Source: Cheiracanthium punctorium (taxonomy: Eukaryota > Arthropoda > Arachnida > Araneae > Cheiracanthiidae). Taken from it: DNA of 64,000 nucleotides. The position numbers and the translations under genes were made by a program. The stretch's first letter is position 1. Each line of letters begins with the position of its first letter. Shown here piece after piece: positions 33,241 to 44,860 of this stretch. The stretch spans positions 186,001 to 250,000 of the forward strand of contig JAWZYV010019969.1 in the NCBI GenBank assembly GCA_038373885.1. Reading direction: 5' to 3'. The notes under the pieces were generated by a model. The model did not search any database. It worked only from the letters and a program-made list of their open reading frames with translations, and was not told the DNA's origin.

Positions 33241-33700
33241 GTGTTCATTCACATACACACAAACACACACACGCACACACACACATCTCATAAAAATAGC
33301 ATAAATGAGTTCAGAAGATCTCAAAACGTGTAAATACATCAAAATCTCAAATTCGAATTTTTTCATGATTACAATACTTTCCTTACATGGTACATGTTCG
33401 GAAAGTAAAAATAGCGGCACGGGTGCCTAGAAGGCGCGTGAAACTCTTTGGGTATTTCAGAACGGCGGCTTATATTGTTTAGTTAGTCATGAGATCCGAC
33501 ATTATTTCATAAACATAGATATAAAAATTAGAAAGTGCATTAAAAATTTGCAACTATATTTATCTTTAATTTGCACAAATTAATTAGCAAAATTTATTGT
33601 ATTCTATCAAAGAATTACTTCTTTGAATTTTATTTATCTTTAGCTGAAACTTCGGGCTCGGGCTTCAAAAAATGAGCCCGAACTCATCTCTAGTAGCAAC

Positions 33701-34650
33701 TTTACTAGTTGTTCTTCGGCAGGGCATTTTGCATGTTAATTAATTTTTTTATTAATATTAATACTGTTTTCGATTTCTGGTTGCTTTTTCTTAATTTTAT
33801 TATTGTATGTTTTTTCTATGTTATTCATTTTAATATTAGGAGATTTAGAAGAGCACTCTAGATTTATTTAAAAAGTATTAAATTTGAGGAACTATGATAA
33901 TCGCCCTATTTTCTAGAAATATATTTTCTTTTGGAAGATAACTTTGTCATAAAGATACTACATTTACTGATACTAAGTAATTTTAGTAGAAAATCTAATA
34001 TATGTTTTCAGCATCCATTCACACATTTTTCAAATAATTCACCCTATGTGCCATACTGACAGAGTAAAATTAGACGACATAGGTCTCGCCTAATTTCGCC
34101 CCGGTCTGTCAAACTTTTAATCTCTCAAATACTACTCATTCTAACCACTTTCATCATAGTTCGTTTCTTTTTTAATGGATTTTTAAATTTTCAGCTAACT
34201 ATTTACTTAAGCCTTTTATTTTCACGAGAAGCATTCCCGAAAACATTTATTTAGTCCTGTGTATAATATAAGTAAAAAATAATCATGAATTTTACTCAAC
34301 ACGTATGTTCTAAAACATAGAAAAGTGTTTTACTTTTCAGCTACCATTTTTTACGTCATTAATGACAATGTATCAATGTGTGGTAGAACGCAGTAGCGAT
34401 GAGTTTTCGTCAAATTTTCTGAGACCTGGTAACTAAATTTAAATTTGAGACCCTGAAAAAAAGAAAGTTGCGAATTTCAAAGGAAGAAGAATTCATTATA
34501 ATCGTTTGTACACTTACTGTATTCTGCTAGGTAATCTGATTCCCATAGACCATAATGCAAAGGAATTCTTCGGATTGTATGAGTCAAAGAACTGTAAATG
34601 GCACATACACATATGTTTGTTGGAAAACTTTTTACAATCCTGATCAGCCA
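33701..34650. other. AT-rich stretch, no gene seen
   Basis: No repeat ends or recognisable coding sequence. Confidence 0.4.
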
Positions 34651-34810
34651 GGGCCGTAGCCAAGGGGTCATAACCCCCCTCCCCCTTATGAGGAATTTTT
34701 TGCCATACAAAATGTATATTCTTCACTACATTATCACACACACGTATACATATATATGAGTTGTAGTAGTGGTAAACCCCCCGCACATGAAAAATTTCTG
34801 GCTACGCCCC
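34651..34810 (+). mobile_element. TGGCGTAGCCA-terminus MITE
   Basis: GGGCCGTAGCCAAGGGGTCA at the left, GAAAAATTTCTGGCTACGCC at the right, with TTTTTTGCCATACAAAATGT, ATTCTTCACTACATTATCAC and ATATATATGAGTTGTAGTAG inside, as in the 16153 copy but reversed. Confidence 0.8.
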
Positions 34811-34875
34811 TAAAGGTATCTTCAATTGCTTCATGACAGTCAGCGCCATTTAATAACGCGGCTGACTTATTAAAG

Positions 34876-35036
34876 CAGAGATGCCAAGTCTCCCGCTTTT
34901 TTCGGGAGATTTCCCACCACTAATTTTTACTTACAAACTTATTGTTAAGATAAGTCCAAATATTTACTGCAAAATAAAACCGTCTGAAAAATGTGGAAGG
35001 GAAATCTCCAGGAAAAAGCGAGACTTGGCAGCTCTG
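34876..35036. mobile_element. Type A MITE with TTAAAG duplication
   Basis: A 161-bp copy starts CAGAGATGCCAAGTCTCCCG and ends GCGAGACTTGGCAGCTCTG. TTAAAG is exact on both sides (34870-34875 and 35037-35042). The interior is close to the copy at 21668 (TTTCCCACCACTAATTTTTA, GATAAGTCCAAATATTTA). Confidence 0.85.
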
Positions 35037-35042
35037 TTAAAG

Positions 35043-37154
35043 GATTTAGCTAGACACATGGAAAAATTTTGAATATCAAACAGAAATTTTCTGTTATGTT
35101 TTCGTGGTACTTTTTTGTTTATTTAAACGAAGCTTTGTTCCTAAATTTAATTTACTTATGAAGTGAATTCAACTTCTGGTTGTTTGTACATGTATTATTA
35201 AAATGAACTGTGGATTTTTGAAAGATTTATTATTCTCTAGCAAATAATATTTATCAAAATTCATTTTATATCCTTTTTTTTCATATATATTTGACGTTAT
35301 CAAAAAACGGAAAAAAAATTAAGTAAGAAAATTTGAAACACTTTCATATTTTAAATACACACTAAAGTGCTATATATTAAAAGCGTATCATCCATGCGTC
35401 TTCCCTATTTTTTTCCCTTATTCCATTAAGTTGGAAAGTGTATCATCATCCATGTGTGTGATTAAACAAAATTAAAACTGATATTTCTAACATCTTTTTT
35501 CTGAATGTAACACAATTAAAATAAAATGGAGAAAAAGATGCACAGAAAAATGCACATTTCGAACTGAATAAAATTTCAAAAACTTATTTTTAATTTGTTT
35601 GTTTGGGTAACATGTGTTTCGGATTTGTATGCTTCCTCCGAAGTCCGCTCATAAATCCACGTCAGAAGGCAAAACTTAAGGTGTATACTTTATCCTGGCA
35701 TAGCAGACGATATAATGAATTTATTTATTAAAAACTGTGTATTCTATAAATTTACACCATGTGTCGACTGCCCTGTAAAATAAAAATTCAATTGCGTTGT
35801 TTTTGTTTTATTAAAAATAGTTCTTTTTTTTGTATATAAAAGGAAAAGTGGTTTTTTTTTGTGCTATGAAAAGTAGCCAATATGTTAATCCAGGACTTTA
35901 ATTATCTTTATTCCAAATTTCATCCAAATCCGTCAAACCGTTTCAGCGCGAAAGAGTAATAAACATACATACAAACATTGACATTTATAATATTAGTAGG
36001 ATTACCTGATACAATTTAATATAAATTAATTTCTGAAAAGAAATTTACATCAAATAGAAACAGGTTGAAAAGTTGAAAATGAATTTATCCTAATTTCATC
36101 ATAAACCATAGACTGAGAATCATAATTGTTTAAGCATGGAGTTTAAAATCACAAATTTTGATAGTTAAGATTAATAATATTCTTCAGTCAACGACACACA
36201 CTAAAAGTATCTTTATTTATCATTACATTTCATAGGTCTAAGGGAAAATATCATTTGTAGACGAAAACAATTTATTTTTAGATGCACACTTGCGCTTACT
36301 CAGCTAATCATATAAACAGGGTTAATCAGAACTCTTGTAAAATATTTTAGGGTGTGCTAGAAGAGATTATATCTAGCACAAATCAACATAGAACCCCTGA
36401 TCCATCTACAATTTGTTTTTCACTATCACGGACAGAATTAAAAAGTTCAAAAACTTAGTAAATCCCTCATTTCTGAAGTTTCTGAACAGGAGCGGTTCGA
36501 GCGGTTTTGTAAATGCGGCTTTTTCTGATAATTATATAATTTATAAATTCTATTCCTTGCGTTATTTCTTAACAATGAACTTTAACAATTAATAGTGCAA
36601 CAATATTCGAATCCCTTTTATTTCAATTTTCCATTTTCTCCAAAAATTTTATTGGCTTTAAAGTTTTTACTCAGGCTGTATTTTTTACTTTCAAAATACA
36701 ACTTTTCAAAAATAGATTTTGTATTCTGACGTTGATTTAATCGTAACACCACAGATTGCTGAGATAGTATGTGCAAATTAAAATCTTTAAATTTGCAGAT
36801 ATTGAATTTTCCCCATCTCTTAACGTAATTTATGAGCTGCACCAGAATTGCACGTGGTATTGTAACTGACGAAGTGCTTAGGATCTCATATGAAGCTTAA
36901 ATTCAACTGATCAGGAAAGGGAAAGAAAAGATTTTCATTCTCGGGTTTAAAACAATATGTTTGGTCTAGGAATGTTTCTTAATTTACACTGCAAATGAGT
37001 CAAATGTAGTAAAATCATGCTTGAGTAGTATTTATTGAATTCATTGAGGAAATTTATACACAATTTCAAACGTGTTACTAAGTTCTAGAAAAATTAGCCT
37101 GAGTATTTCTTCAGTAGTATTATTGTGTTTGTATTACTGATTAATGTCCATAAG
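35043..37154. other. AT-rich stretch with one retroposon tail, no gene
   Basis: Only the tail at 35866-36003 is recognisable. The minus frame 36618-36842 has no known domain. Confidence 0.35.
35866..36003 (+). repeat. Retroposon tail fragment
   Basis: ATTCCAAATTTCATCCAAAT, CCGTTTCAGCGCGAAAGAGT, AATAAACATACATACAAAC and TTTATAATATTAGTAGGAT form the same 3' signature as at 12640-12717 and 19690-19770. Confidence 0.65.
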
Positions 37155-37315
37155 CATAGCTGTCAATCGGTCCGATTTTATCGAAATATTTAGCACCACA
37201 ATTTTGAAATAGCTCGCCTAAAAATACTAATTTGTGTTTAATTTAAATTTAAACTGCTACGTAAAATTTAGTGGTGGAAAATGTTCAAATAAAATCGGAA
37301 TGATTGGCAGTTATG
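37155..37315. mobile_element. Type A MITE, diverged
   Basis: CATAGCTGTCAATCGGTCCG at the left and CGGAATGATTGGCAGTTATG at the right, with TTTAGTGGTGGAAAATGTTC inside. The flanks CATAAG and CCTTAAAG are not a clean duplication. Confidence 0.65.
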
Positions 37316-37708
37316 CCTTAAAGGACAAAGCTACACAGCAACTATCTCACTTGGGTGGAGGACTTTTTCAGAGGATTTAAGGCTCATTCGAGTTACACGT
37401 GGAGTAAAACACCCCAGATCATTATAGCGAAAGTTTCCTGTGATAAGGTAATAGGGCAGAATTAATCAAACCTATTTTCTAGGTGATTTTGAAACCTTTT
37501 GTTCAATTCTTAATGGGAAATTTTTCGAATTTTTTGTTTAGATAGAAATGAAAGCGTTAAGGCTCACTTAAATATTAAATAAAGCTATTTTTATTGACAT
37601 AAAAAGTGCACCTTGAAATCCTGACGAGAAACCTAAAACTATGCGGGCGACTTTGACACATAACACTCAGAGAAAATCTGAAATGCTACTAGACGATTCA
37701 GAGTGATA

Positions 37709-37755
37709 CAGTAAAACCTCGATATAACGTTACTCGATAAAGCAATAAATCTGTG
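37709..37755 (+). repeat. Pogo/Tigger-type terminal sequence
   Basis: TACAGTAAAACCTCGATATA, then ACGTTACTCGATAAAGC, is a textbook pogo/Tigger end next to TA. The partner end is not certain; a weak candidate is near 38890-38925 (AATATAACGTCATATCAGG). Confidence 0.5.
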
Positions 37756-37825
37756 TAAGTAATCCTTACGAAGACTTCCTGAATGTCTGGTACAGTTTCA
37801 TCCGATCTTCGATGCCGACCACTAC

Positions 37826-40719
37826 TTTCCCTTCTAAAACGCTTCTAGTTTCTAAAAACTTTTCATGCCAAGTCAAAATGCTGTTTCGACTCGTAAGCTT
37901 TTACTTAAACAAGTTACCAAACTTCTCTGAAATGTAGTTATGGATTTTGATTCGAAATACCAACCTACGCAATACGCTTTCTCAGTTCCAGTCCCCTTAG
38001 CTAGAATGAATATTCCCGCACTGTCAGTGCTATTTGAAATTCAGGAAAAAGTATTGGCTCTTGATGTTAAAAAATAAATTCTTGATTCTGAGAAGCAATA
38101 TTGTGCGAATCGCATATTCATACAGCAATTTGTTGCTTTTCTGTGAATTTTTGAAATGTGTCAAGGACTTTCCGGACCACTATAGATTTCAATTCTGAAG
38201 AGTTTTATATAAAAAAAAGTGCTTTAATGAGCTCGTTCCTGTATATGATTATAATGATGACGTTTTTCGTGTAATTGACGTCACAGGGTTTTGACATCCA
38301 ATAGAAATATATGTGACCAGACAGCAGATCAAACACAACCTTTCCACAACTAAAAATTTTGTATTTTAGTAAAACAATACAATTTCTTGTAAATGATACT
38401 ACGGTATTTGTTAATATTACACTACATTAATATTTTAAAATATCTTTATTTTTTGGTACATAAGTTCTCTGTCACAGAAAATCAAATACAACAACTCGGA
38501 TGAAATTTTTAGGGAGAATAAGTAGAATAAAAACACGAGTACCGCGTTGAGAGCATCGCACGGCAAATCTCGTGCTGCTACAATACTTTTATATATATGT
38601 ATACATCTTTATAAGTACTATACATAATATATTTATATACTGTATTATACATGAATATCATATAATATATCTTTAAATTTAAATTTAAACTAGACATAAT
38701 TTAATTTGGAAATTTTTTTTACAGTAAAACAACTTGTAGTTCAATACTTTTTCAGCCTGTTGTATGAGACTAATACAAGATAACTATTTATGATTTTTTT
38801 ATCTTATGTCAGAAGTTAATGAAAATTACTTAAACTTTTAATTTACAAGATAATTTAGTTATTTTGTATGTAAAAAATAGTCCGAGCAACCAATATAACG
38901 TCATATCAGGTTTCACTTTTAGTTCTAGTTTTTATTGGCATATGTCAGATTTAACACTCGCCATGTTAATTTCATACTGAAATACTCTGTTCACTTTTTT
39001 TTCATTTATAAAAAATTAACATTATTTTGCTTTATTTTAAATCTTAACGAAAATGAAACAAGTATTTGTTTAGCAATGTTTAAATTTTAAATACATACGA
39101 TTAATGAAATTGAAAATATCTCAGCAGGTTTAAATATATATTTACTGTTTTTAGGAATGTTTTATGCGAAAACAAATGTTTCTTTCAAACAATCCCATTA
39201 AACCTTCCTGTTTCTTTAATTCAAATCAACAATTATTCATAGGTATTCTACTTATTATCAAAATTTCGAACTATAATTACAAACGAAACCGATTTTAATG
39301 TAAAGATAAATACACTTATTTCATTTGCGTTCCAAATTAAACAAAACTTCTGGAACAGTGTTTCAGGCCATTAATGAATTCGGGAATGAAATTGTAAATT
39401 ACTTACTTATTCTATTCAAGTACCGACGGTTACAGATTAGAACAAATATTGTTCAGTTAGGGTAAAGTTAGAGAGATTCAAAAGTTAATAGAACCTATTT
39501 GACACTGCGCAAATCAGCTCCTTTCAAGTTACGCTTCTTTACAATGTTTTACGATTCTAGTTAATAAACCGTAATTATTTCCCTTGCAAGTTTTAAAATA
39601 CTACCTGCATTTCTGTCATTTTATAAATACGAGTTTGACATATTTGGCTTTTTTCTTCCGTAAAATAATTCTCAGAATCGAAATCTATGCTAAAATACCC
39701 TGCTAAAACTGTTTTACAATCTTCTTCTTCGCCTACTAAAACTGTTATACAAGCATATTTTAACTATGTTTCATCATTATATATACTGTTTGAAATGTGC
39801 ATCATAATCCACGAGTAACCCGTGTTTGTCGTTCTTGTTCCACAAAATACTTCTTCAGAATCGGAAATCGGTATTAAAATCGCCTACCGAAACTGTTTAA
39901 CAATATTGTTCAGAAATATTCTAACTATTCTTCACCTTTGTAAATACTGTTTGGAAAGTGTATCGTAATCAATGAGTGTACCATATTTGTCCTTCTTGTT
40001 ACATAAAACACTTCCTTAGAATTGAAATCTATATTAAAATCACTTACTGATAGTACTTTAAAATCTATGTCAGGCGTATCATCATTTGTAATAAACTGCT
40101 GCATTTGACAGTTTCCCGGCAATTATGGAAGACATCGCCAAGTAACTTTTAGTATTGAGAAGTTATATTTTGGGAAGAAACTTGGCGATAGCAATATAAA
40201 ATAGCAAACCTTGTCGACATTCAACATTTTATTCACCCTCTCCCCGTGCGCTATCTGGCAGGCCTAATGAAAACTGCAATGAAAGCATTTCGACGAAAAT
40301 TGGTCGCCAAATATAAGTTGACATATAAACTCGGACTGAACAAAATAGCACTTTAGTGGCAAAAAAAAAAAAAAATCGAAGAGGTGGTTAGTGATTAAAT
40401 TTATTTCAGAAAGAATTACATTTTAAATTCAAGTTGCAATAATTAATTATATATACATATAGAGTGTTATATAGTTAAAATTTTGTCTGCTAATTATGAT
40501 TTCCGTTTCAGTGTTTAAGCTATAACTTTTAACTGTTGTTTCAAAAATATCTTTAAATAAAATTTATAAAATGATGAAGAGCAACCAGAATTTTAATTTC
40601 TGCATATAAATGAGCAATCTCCGCCCATAAACGCACGATGTTGTCGGTCATGTCGACGGTCCTCGGGTACCGACTCACTAAGCTGTTAGTGAAAGTTTTC
40701 TTAGTTTACGAAATCACGT
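37826..40719 (+). repeat. Long dispersed repeat, copy 1 (pairs with 48453-51085)
   Basis: 2.9 kb aligns in direct orientation with 48453-51085. Examples are TCTAAAACGCTTC, ATTCTTGATTCTGAGAAGCA, ATAAACTGCTGCATT and GTGAAAGTTTTCTTAGTTTA. This copy holds about 730 bp (38320-39050) missing from the other and lacks the 153-bp insertion seen there. A short frame after ATGGATTTTGATTCGAAATA (37937 on) runs parallel to the frame at 48569 for about 35 residues. Neither has a known domain. Confidence 0.8.
39660..40125 (-). repeat. Tandem units of about 180 bp, copy-1 array
   Basis: Roughly three units are bounded by TCAGAATCGAAATCTA-like text, with TTCACC(A/T)TTATATATACTG and CTTGTTCCACAAAATA. On the minus strand a unit reads as DFSIDFDSE/K-type peptides; the frame 40122-39925 contains SVSDFNIDFNSKEVF. 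A conserved TATAG stop follows NGEV or a like peptide in each unit. Confidence 0.65.
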
Positions 40720-40876
40720 ATTTTTAGTTACGATATTTCGGACGAAAACAGAAGAGGAAAAATAAAATTTGTTACCTCCTCCCGCTGTTTTTTTTTAAAT
40801 TCACACTAAAATTTTAAAATCATTATGTTTAAAAACCTCTTTGTTATTCTATTGTTATTGTTGCTTTATTTAGATA

Positions 40877-41738
40877 CAGTGAAAAACGTTTAACACGAAA
40901 CCGAAGGGACCAAAATATTTTTTCGTGTTAAAAGATTCGTAAAAAAAAGAACAAAACTCACCATGTTTTCAATGTTATATTTTATATCGATTTTCTGTTA
41001 AACAACAAGTAGGTTGCATTCATTGGGGTGAAAAGCAATTACAAAAAAAATTATTTTGGGGAGAAAAAAAAATGAGTTTTCTTTTTCTGAAATGTATTTT
41101 TCAGAGCAATATTGTCCACAAATTGTTTAAGATCGTCCATAGTTTTATTCATTTCTCCATTACAATGCGCATCTAAATAACTGCGTGCATTGTTTATAAT
41201 TTTTCGCACATCTGAAGAAGAGGGGACGGGAACTGCATCATTGAATCCGTTGTCAGATTCGTCGTCGGAATCAACAGAATCTTTTGGATTTTGAACAATA
41301 TCCGAAATCTCTTTTTCTGTCATAATCGGTGCTTTAGTTACATCATTATCGAACGAAACATATTAATTTATTGATATTGTTGGGCAGTCCAGTCATTCTG
41401 AGACTTTCCCAAATATTTTGTTAAATGTCGGCACACTCTCAATGTCGGCTGATTCTTGCAATTTAAATTATTCGTTTGTTGTATTTTGGAGAATCCTGCA
41501 TGGCGAAAATAATTTTTTATGGTCGTAGGTTTCACTGAATTCCATGCTGAGCACAACATGCGAAATGCATCTAATACATTAATGGGGAATTTTTCTTTTG
41601 CTTCGATTGCGACTAAATATTTTCGAAGTAGTTGCTTTCGGTAATTGAATTTCAAATTTTGTATAATGCCTTGATCACATGGTTGTAACACACTGGTAGT
41701 ATTAGGAGGATAAAATATAAGCTTTATAGCTTTTAATT
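40877..41738 (-). pseudogene. Tigger/pogo transposase C-terminus with element end
   Basis: The minus strand from about 41738 reads LKAIKLIFYPPNTTS, then VLQPCDQGIIQNLKFNYRKQ, the C-terminal part of the DDE domain of Tigger/CENP-B-like transposases. It continues DAFRMLCSAWNSVKPTTIKN and HAGFSK before a stop at 41368. One frameshift later the tail resumes as SFDNDVTKAPIMTEKEISDI, then an acidic stretch, to 41051. About 220 residues remain of a protein usually near 500. Downstream, CAGTGAAAAACGTTTAACAC at 40877, next to TA, with TTTTTTCGTGTTAAAAGATT, looks like the element's terminal repeat. The catalytic core upstream of 41738 is lost or too decayed to read. Confidence 0.85.
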
Positions 41739-41740
41739 GA

Positions 41741-43103
41741 TTTAATTATTTTTCTAGAAAGGACAACACAAAGTTTGGTTATTTTAGCTTTAAATATTGC
41801 ACTGATAAAATATGGACCGAACAGGACGAAAGCGAAAAGATTAATGCAAATAGTTTTCATTAAAACTACTATTTTTCTGAATGGTTTTTATTTAAAAAAT
41901 CGATTTTTGCTTATGCACTCTAAAACTTTTCAGTAAATTATGTTTGTCTGAAATATCGTACAGGAAAAAAGGACCTACACATATATTAAGTCAAACAAAT
42001 ATTTGTTTAATTAAAAATGGCGTTTCTTTCTTTCATTTTTCTAAACATAGAGGTGTGATCATCTGTTCTTCAACTATGGAACAAGAGTATATCGGAACAT
42101 CGATGTTTTGAGATCGCACCTTTTAATCAGAGGAAGAAAAAAAAAAGACGTGTCATGCAAGTTAGTTGCGAGCGCGTCAGAGCCTTAACGAATAAGAATT
42201 CTCCTACTCGTAAAGGCTTCTACTGTTGTTATATGACAGCCACAGCCATTTTGATTGGCGCGAGAGACCTATTGCAGATATTAGAATGTCTGACGATGAC
42301 ATACGAACAGAAATTTTTAAATACTAAATAAAAATTTTCTATGTATTTTTTGTGGTGCTTTTTATTTAATGAACTTGAAAATTCTTTAGTAAACTTTAAT
42401 TTACTTATACAGTCAATGTAAATCTGGTGGCTTATTTTCGTTTTTCTTGTTTCTCCAAACGAATATTTGGAATTGAAGAAGTGGGATTTTATAAATTTCC
42501 AATTACGGAACACATTGAACATTCTCCGTTTCATTTAACATAAGCAGTGGACTCTAAATCGAAAATACATTGAAAATCTGTAATATTGGAAACCTCTCTC
42601 AAAACCGGGAGTTTCCTTTTACATAGTTATGGGTTTTAAAAGACTCTAAATTGAAGACAATCTCTCTGAGAAAAAAATCTCTAGAGACGGACACTCTTGT
42701 ATATGGCCGTTTTTTTGTTATGCTAGTAGAATTTAAAAAAAACATTTAATTAGAGGCACATTGACAAATTTTATAACGGACATTGATTTGTTAGTTTTCT
42801 TTTACAGCAGTGGGTTTTTGAAAAACTTCAATTTGAGAACACAATGAAAATCTGTTACAATGGACACATGTGCATGTCGGCTTTTTTTCCAATGTAAGCT
42901 GTGTGGGGGGGCGTGAAGAAATCGCATTAGAACCCCTTAAAAAGTCCTTTATCTAAGGCATCGTCCCTTTTGCCATATAGCTTTCATGTAGTTTTGCCTT
43001 AACTACACAATGAAATAAGTTGTGGGCTTTAAAGAACTAAGAGAGCTTGATACACCCTCCAACATAATGCAAAAAAAAACCGATGTGTCGATGTTTGGAT
43101 TGC
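41741..43103. other. AT-rich stretch, no gene seen
   Basis: 42540-42900 has repeated text such as GAAAATCTGTAA or GAAAATCTGTTA, TCTAAATTGAAGA and GGACACTC or GGACACAT. This suggests worn pogo-type terminal repeats, but no boundaries can be set. The 101-codon minus frame (42229-42534) is unrecognised. Confidence 0.35.
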
Positions 43104-43105
43104 AG

Positions 43106-43276
43106 TGGCGTAGCCAAGGGGGGGAGGATGGGGTGTTCGCACCCCCCCCACCCCCATGAGGAATTTTTTGCCATACAAAAAGTATATTCTTCACTCCCTT
43201 ATCACACACCTGTATACATATATCGGAGTGGCAGCAGTCGTAACCCCCCCCCCATGAAAAATTTCTAGCTATGCCA
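43106..43276 (+). mobile_element. TGGCGTAGCCA-terminus MITE
   Basis: TGGCGTAGCCAAGGGGGGGA at the left and AAATTTCTAGCTATGCCA at the right. The interior has CATGAGGAATTTTTTGCCAT, ATTCTTCACTCCCTTATCAC and ATATATCGGAGTGGCAG. Frames on both strands are shadows of the G and C runs. Confidence 0.8.
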
Positions 43277-43780
43277 ATGATGGATAGTGATGCTCTTTTC
43301 ACCAGTGTGAAACACGAAATACAAACAGCGCTGAGATGTGGATCATGAATGATACGCTTAAGAACATAAAAAGAAGAAACAAGAAAGACAAAGAATGTCG
43401 ATGATTATGGTACACTTTCCAACACAATGAAGGGGAGAGGATCAGGGGCCATGCGTCCCCCCCAAGACCATGATGTTTATACTATATGGAAGATTGATTT
43501 ATTTAGTAAATTCAATGAATTTAGCAGAAATGTGAAGCAAAACAAAAAAAAATCGTGCCCCCTTCAGAATATTTGTAAGAGAGACAAATATAATACTTCA
43601 TTGAGACAAATGATGAATAATGATACAGTTATCGTTTATAACACTTTAGTACTTATTTAAAATAAAAGTAGTTCAAAATTTTATTTTTTATTTAGTTTTT
43701 CGCTGCAACTCAAAAATTTTCTGTAAACGCAGCGTAATACAAAGGTTCCCTTTCTTATGCTCTCTCTTCCCTTTCTTATG

Positions 43781-43935
43781 CCCAACTCTTATGATTTTAT
43801 CGGAAGACTTTCCACCACTAATTTTTACTAAACTATTCAAAGTTAAAATAAGTCCAAATTTTAAATCTAAAATAAAACTGCTTAAAAATTGTGGTGGGAA
43901 ATCTTCCGATAAAATTGGAAGAGTTGGCAGCTATG
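43781..43935. mobile_element. Type A MITE, left end shortened
   Basis: CCCAACTCTTATGATTTTAT at the left lacks the first bases of the family; the right end is complete (GAAGAGTTGGCAGCTATG). The interior has TTTCCACCACTAATTTTTAC and ATAAGTCCAAATTTTAAAT. CTTATG is on both sides (43775-43780 and 43936-43941), but a local 22-bp duplication left of it makes this less certain. Confidence 0.65.
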
Positions 43936-44130
43936 CTTATGAATACACTACAATACATAAATATTTTACTAATTTTAAAAATATGTAAATAAATATTCGA
44001 GTAATATTTTCTGTTCAAATTTCCGCAGGATTTATAAATGCGGTATTACTTATCGTTCTTTTTCTTGATGAATATAATAACCATTTTCAACTTGATATAC
44101 ACGATTTATTTTACAAGGAATATTGTAATT

Positions 44131-44187
44131 TAATCCATATTAATGTAAAAAAATATATTTAATCCATATTAATGTAAAAAAATAAAT
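44131..44187 (+). repeat. Tandem duplication of a 29-bp unit
   Basis: TTTAATCCATATTAATGTAA followed by an A run occurs twice in a row. Confidence 0.85.
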
Positions 44188-44315
44188 AAAGAGTTTCCAT
44201 TTAAAATACCATTTATAAACCCGAAATTGTTTTCTATCTACGGCCCTGGACTATCCCTTCAGATGATTTTCAAACACCAGGATTCACTTTGGTGGAACGG
44301 ATAGACAGTGGTTTC

Positions 44316-44860
44316 TAAAACAGAAAGCCGTCTGGAGTTATGATTTTTATAGAGGAAAACATTATAAAAATCCCTTTATAAAAAGAATATGAAACACTTT
44401 ACCCGTGCCTACACTAGCCAGATGAATGGTGTTCAAATGTTCATTGCGCGTGTTCAAGATAAACTGAGATTTGCAGTTACATACGCTAGTCCTCGAATTT
44501 CTTTATGAAGATAAATTACACGCTATATTCGAAACGTACTGAAGGTGGATGATTGCAAGACTGCTTTAGTAGGAGATTTTAACATGGAATTAAATTCCGA
44601 TCAAGGATCCGATTTCATAACTGAAATGGATACTTTACATTTTCCAATACGCACTAATTTAAAATATTTCACCATTAGGGGCGAAACAACAATTGATGCT
44701 ATTTTCAGCAACAAAATGATGCGAACAGGAGTCTATATGAGCACTTACAGTTATCATTTTCCTCTATAAGGCATAATTGCGGAGGCTATAAGGAAAATTC
44801 CGAGGAACCTGATAAACTGACTTAAATTTCGAAAATCGAATTACTTAAGCAGATATTAAT
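44316..44860 (+). pseudogene. Helentron-type endonuclease fragment
   Basis: The frame 44545-44769 encodes DCKTALVGDFNMELNSD and later FTIRGETTIDAIFS and YSYHFPL. GDFN and the T-x-x-G/E-TxIDAxF step are the signature of exonuclease-endonuclease-phosphatase domains. The closing (S)YHFPL matches those fused to Helentron helicases more closely than LINE endonucleases (recall). Upstream, in other frames, KPSGVMIFIEENI and QMFIARVQDKLRFAVTYASP are the preceding strands of the same fold. At least one frameshift and a stop (TGA near 44504) break it. The helicase and Rep parts are absent. Confidence 0.7.

Larger units (their letters stand above)
32564..33692. mobile_element. 1.13-kb hAT-type non-autonomous element
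   Basis: The termini TAGAGATGAG and CTCATCTCTA are perfect inverted repeats over 10 bp and continue as GGGCTC-rich arms. An exact 8-bp duplication GTAGCAAC flanks it (32556-32563 and 33693-33700). Inside are a GC-rich hairpin near the left end and 2.3 tandem units of about 172 bp. No transposase remains. The terminus class is shared with the element at 14722-17177, but the interiors differ. Confidence 0.9.

Noticed and set aside
33229..33420. Minus frame with an (RVC/VCV)n stretch
   Set aside because: It is caused by an AC microsatellite.
37709..38930. One Tigger-type MITE spanning 37709-38930
   Set aside because: The right end is a poor match, and the interior includes sequence (37826-38315) that belongs to the long dispersed repeat.
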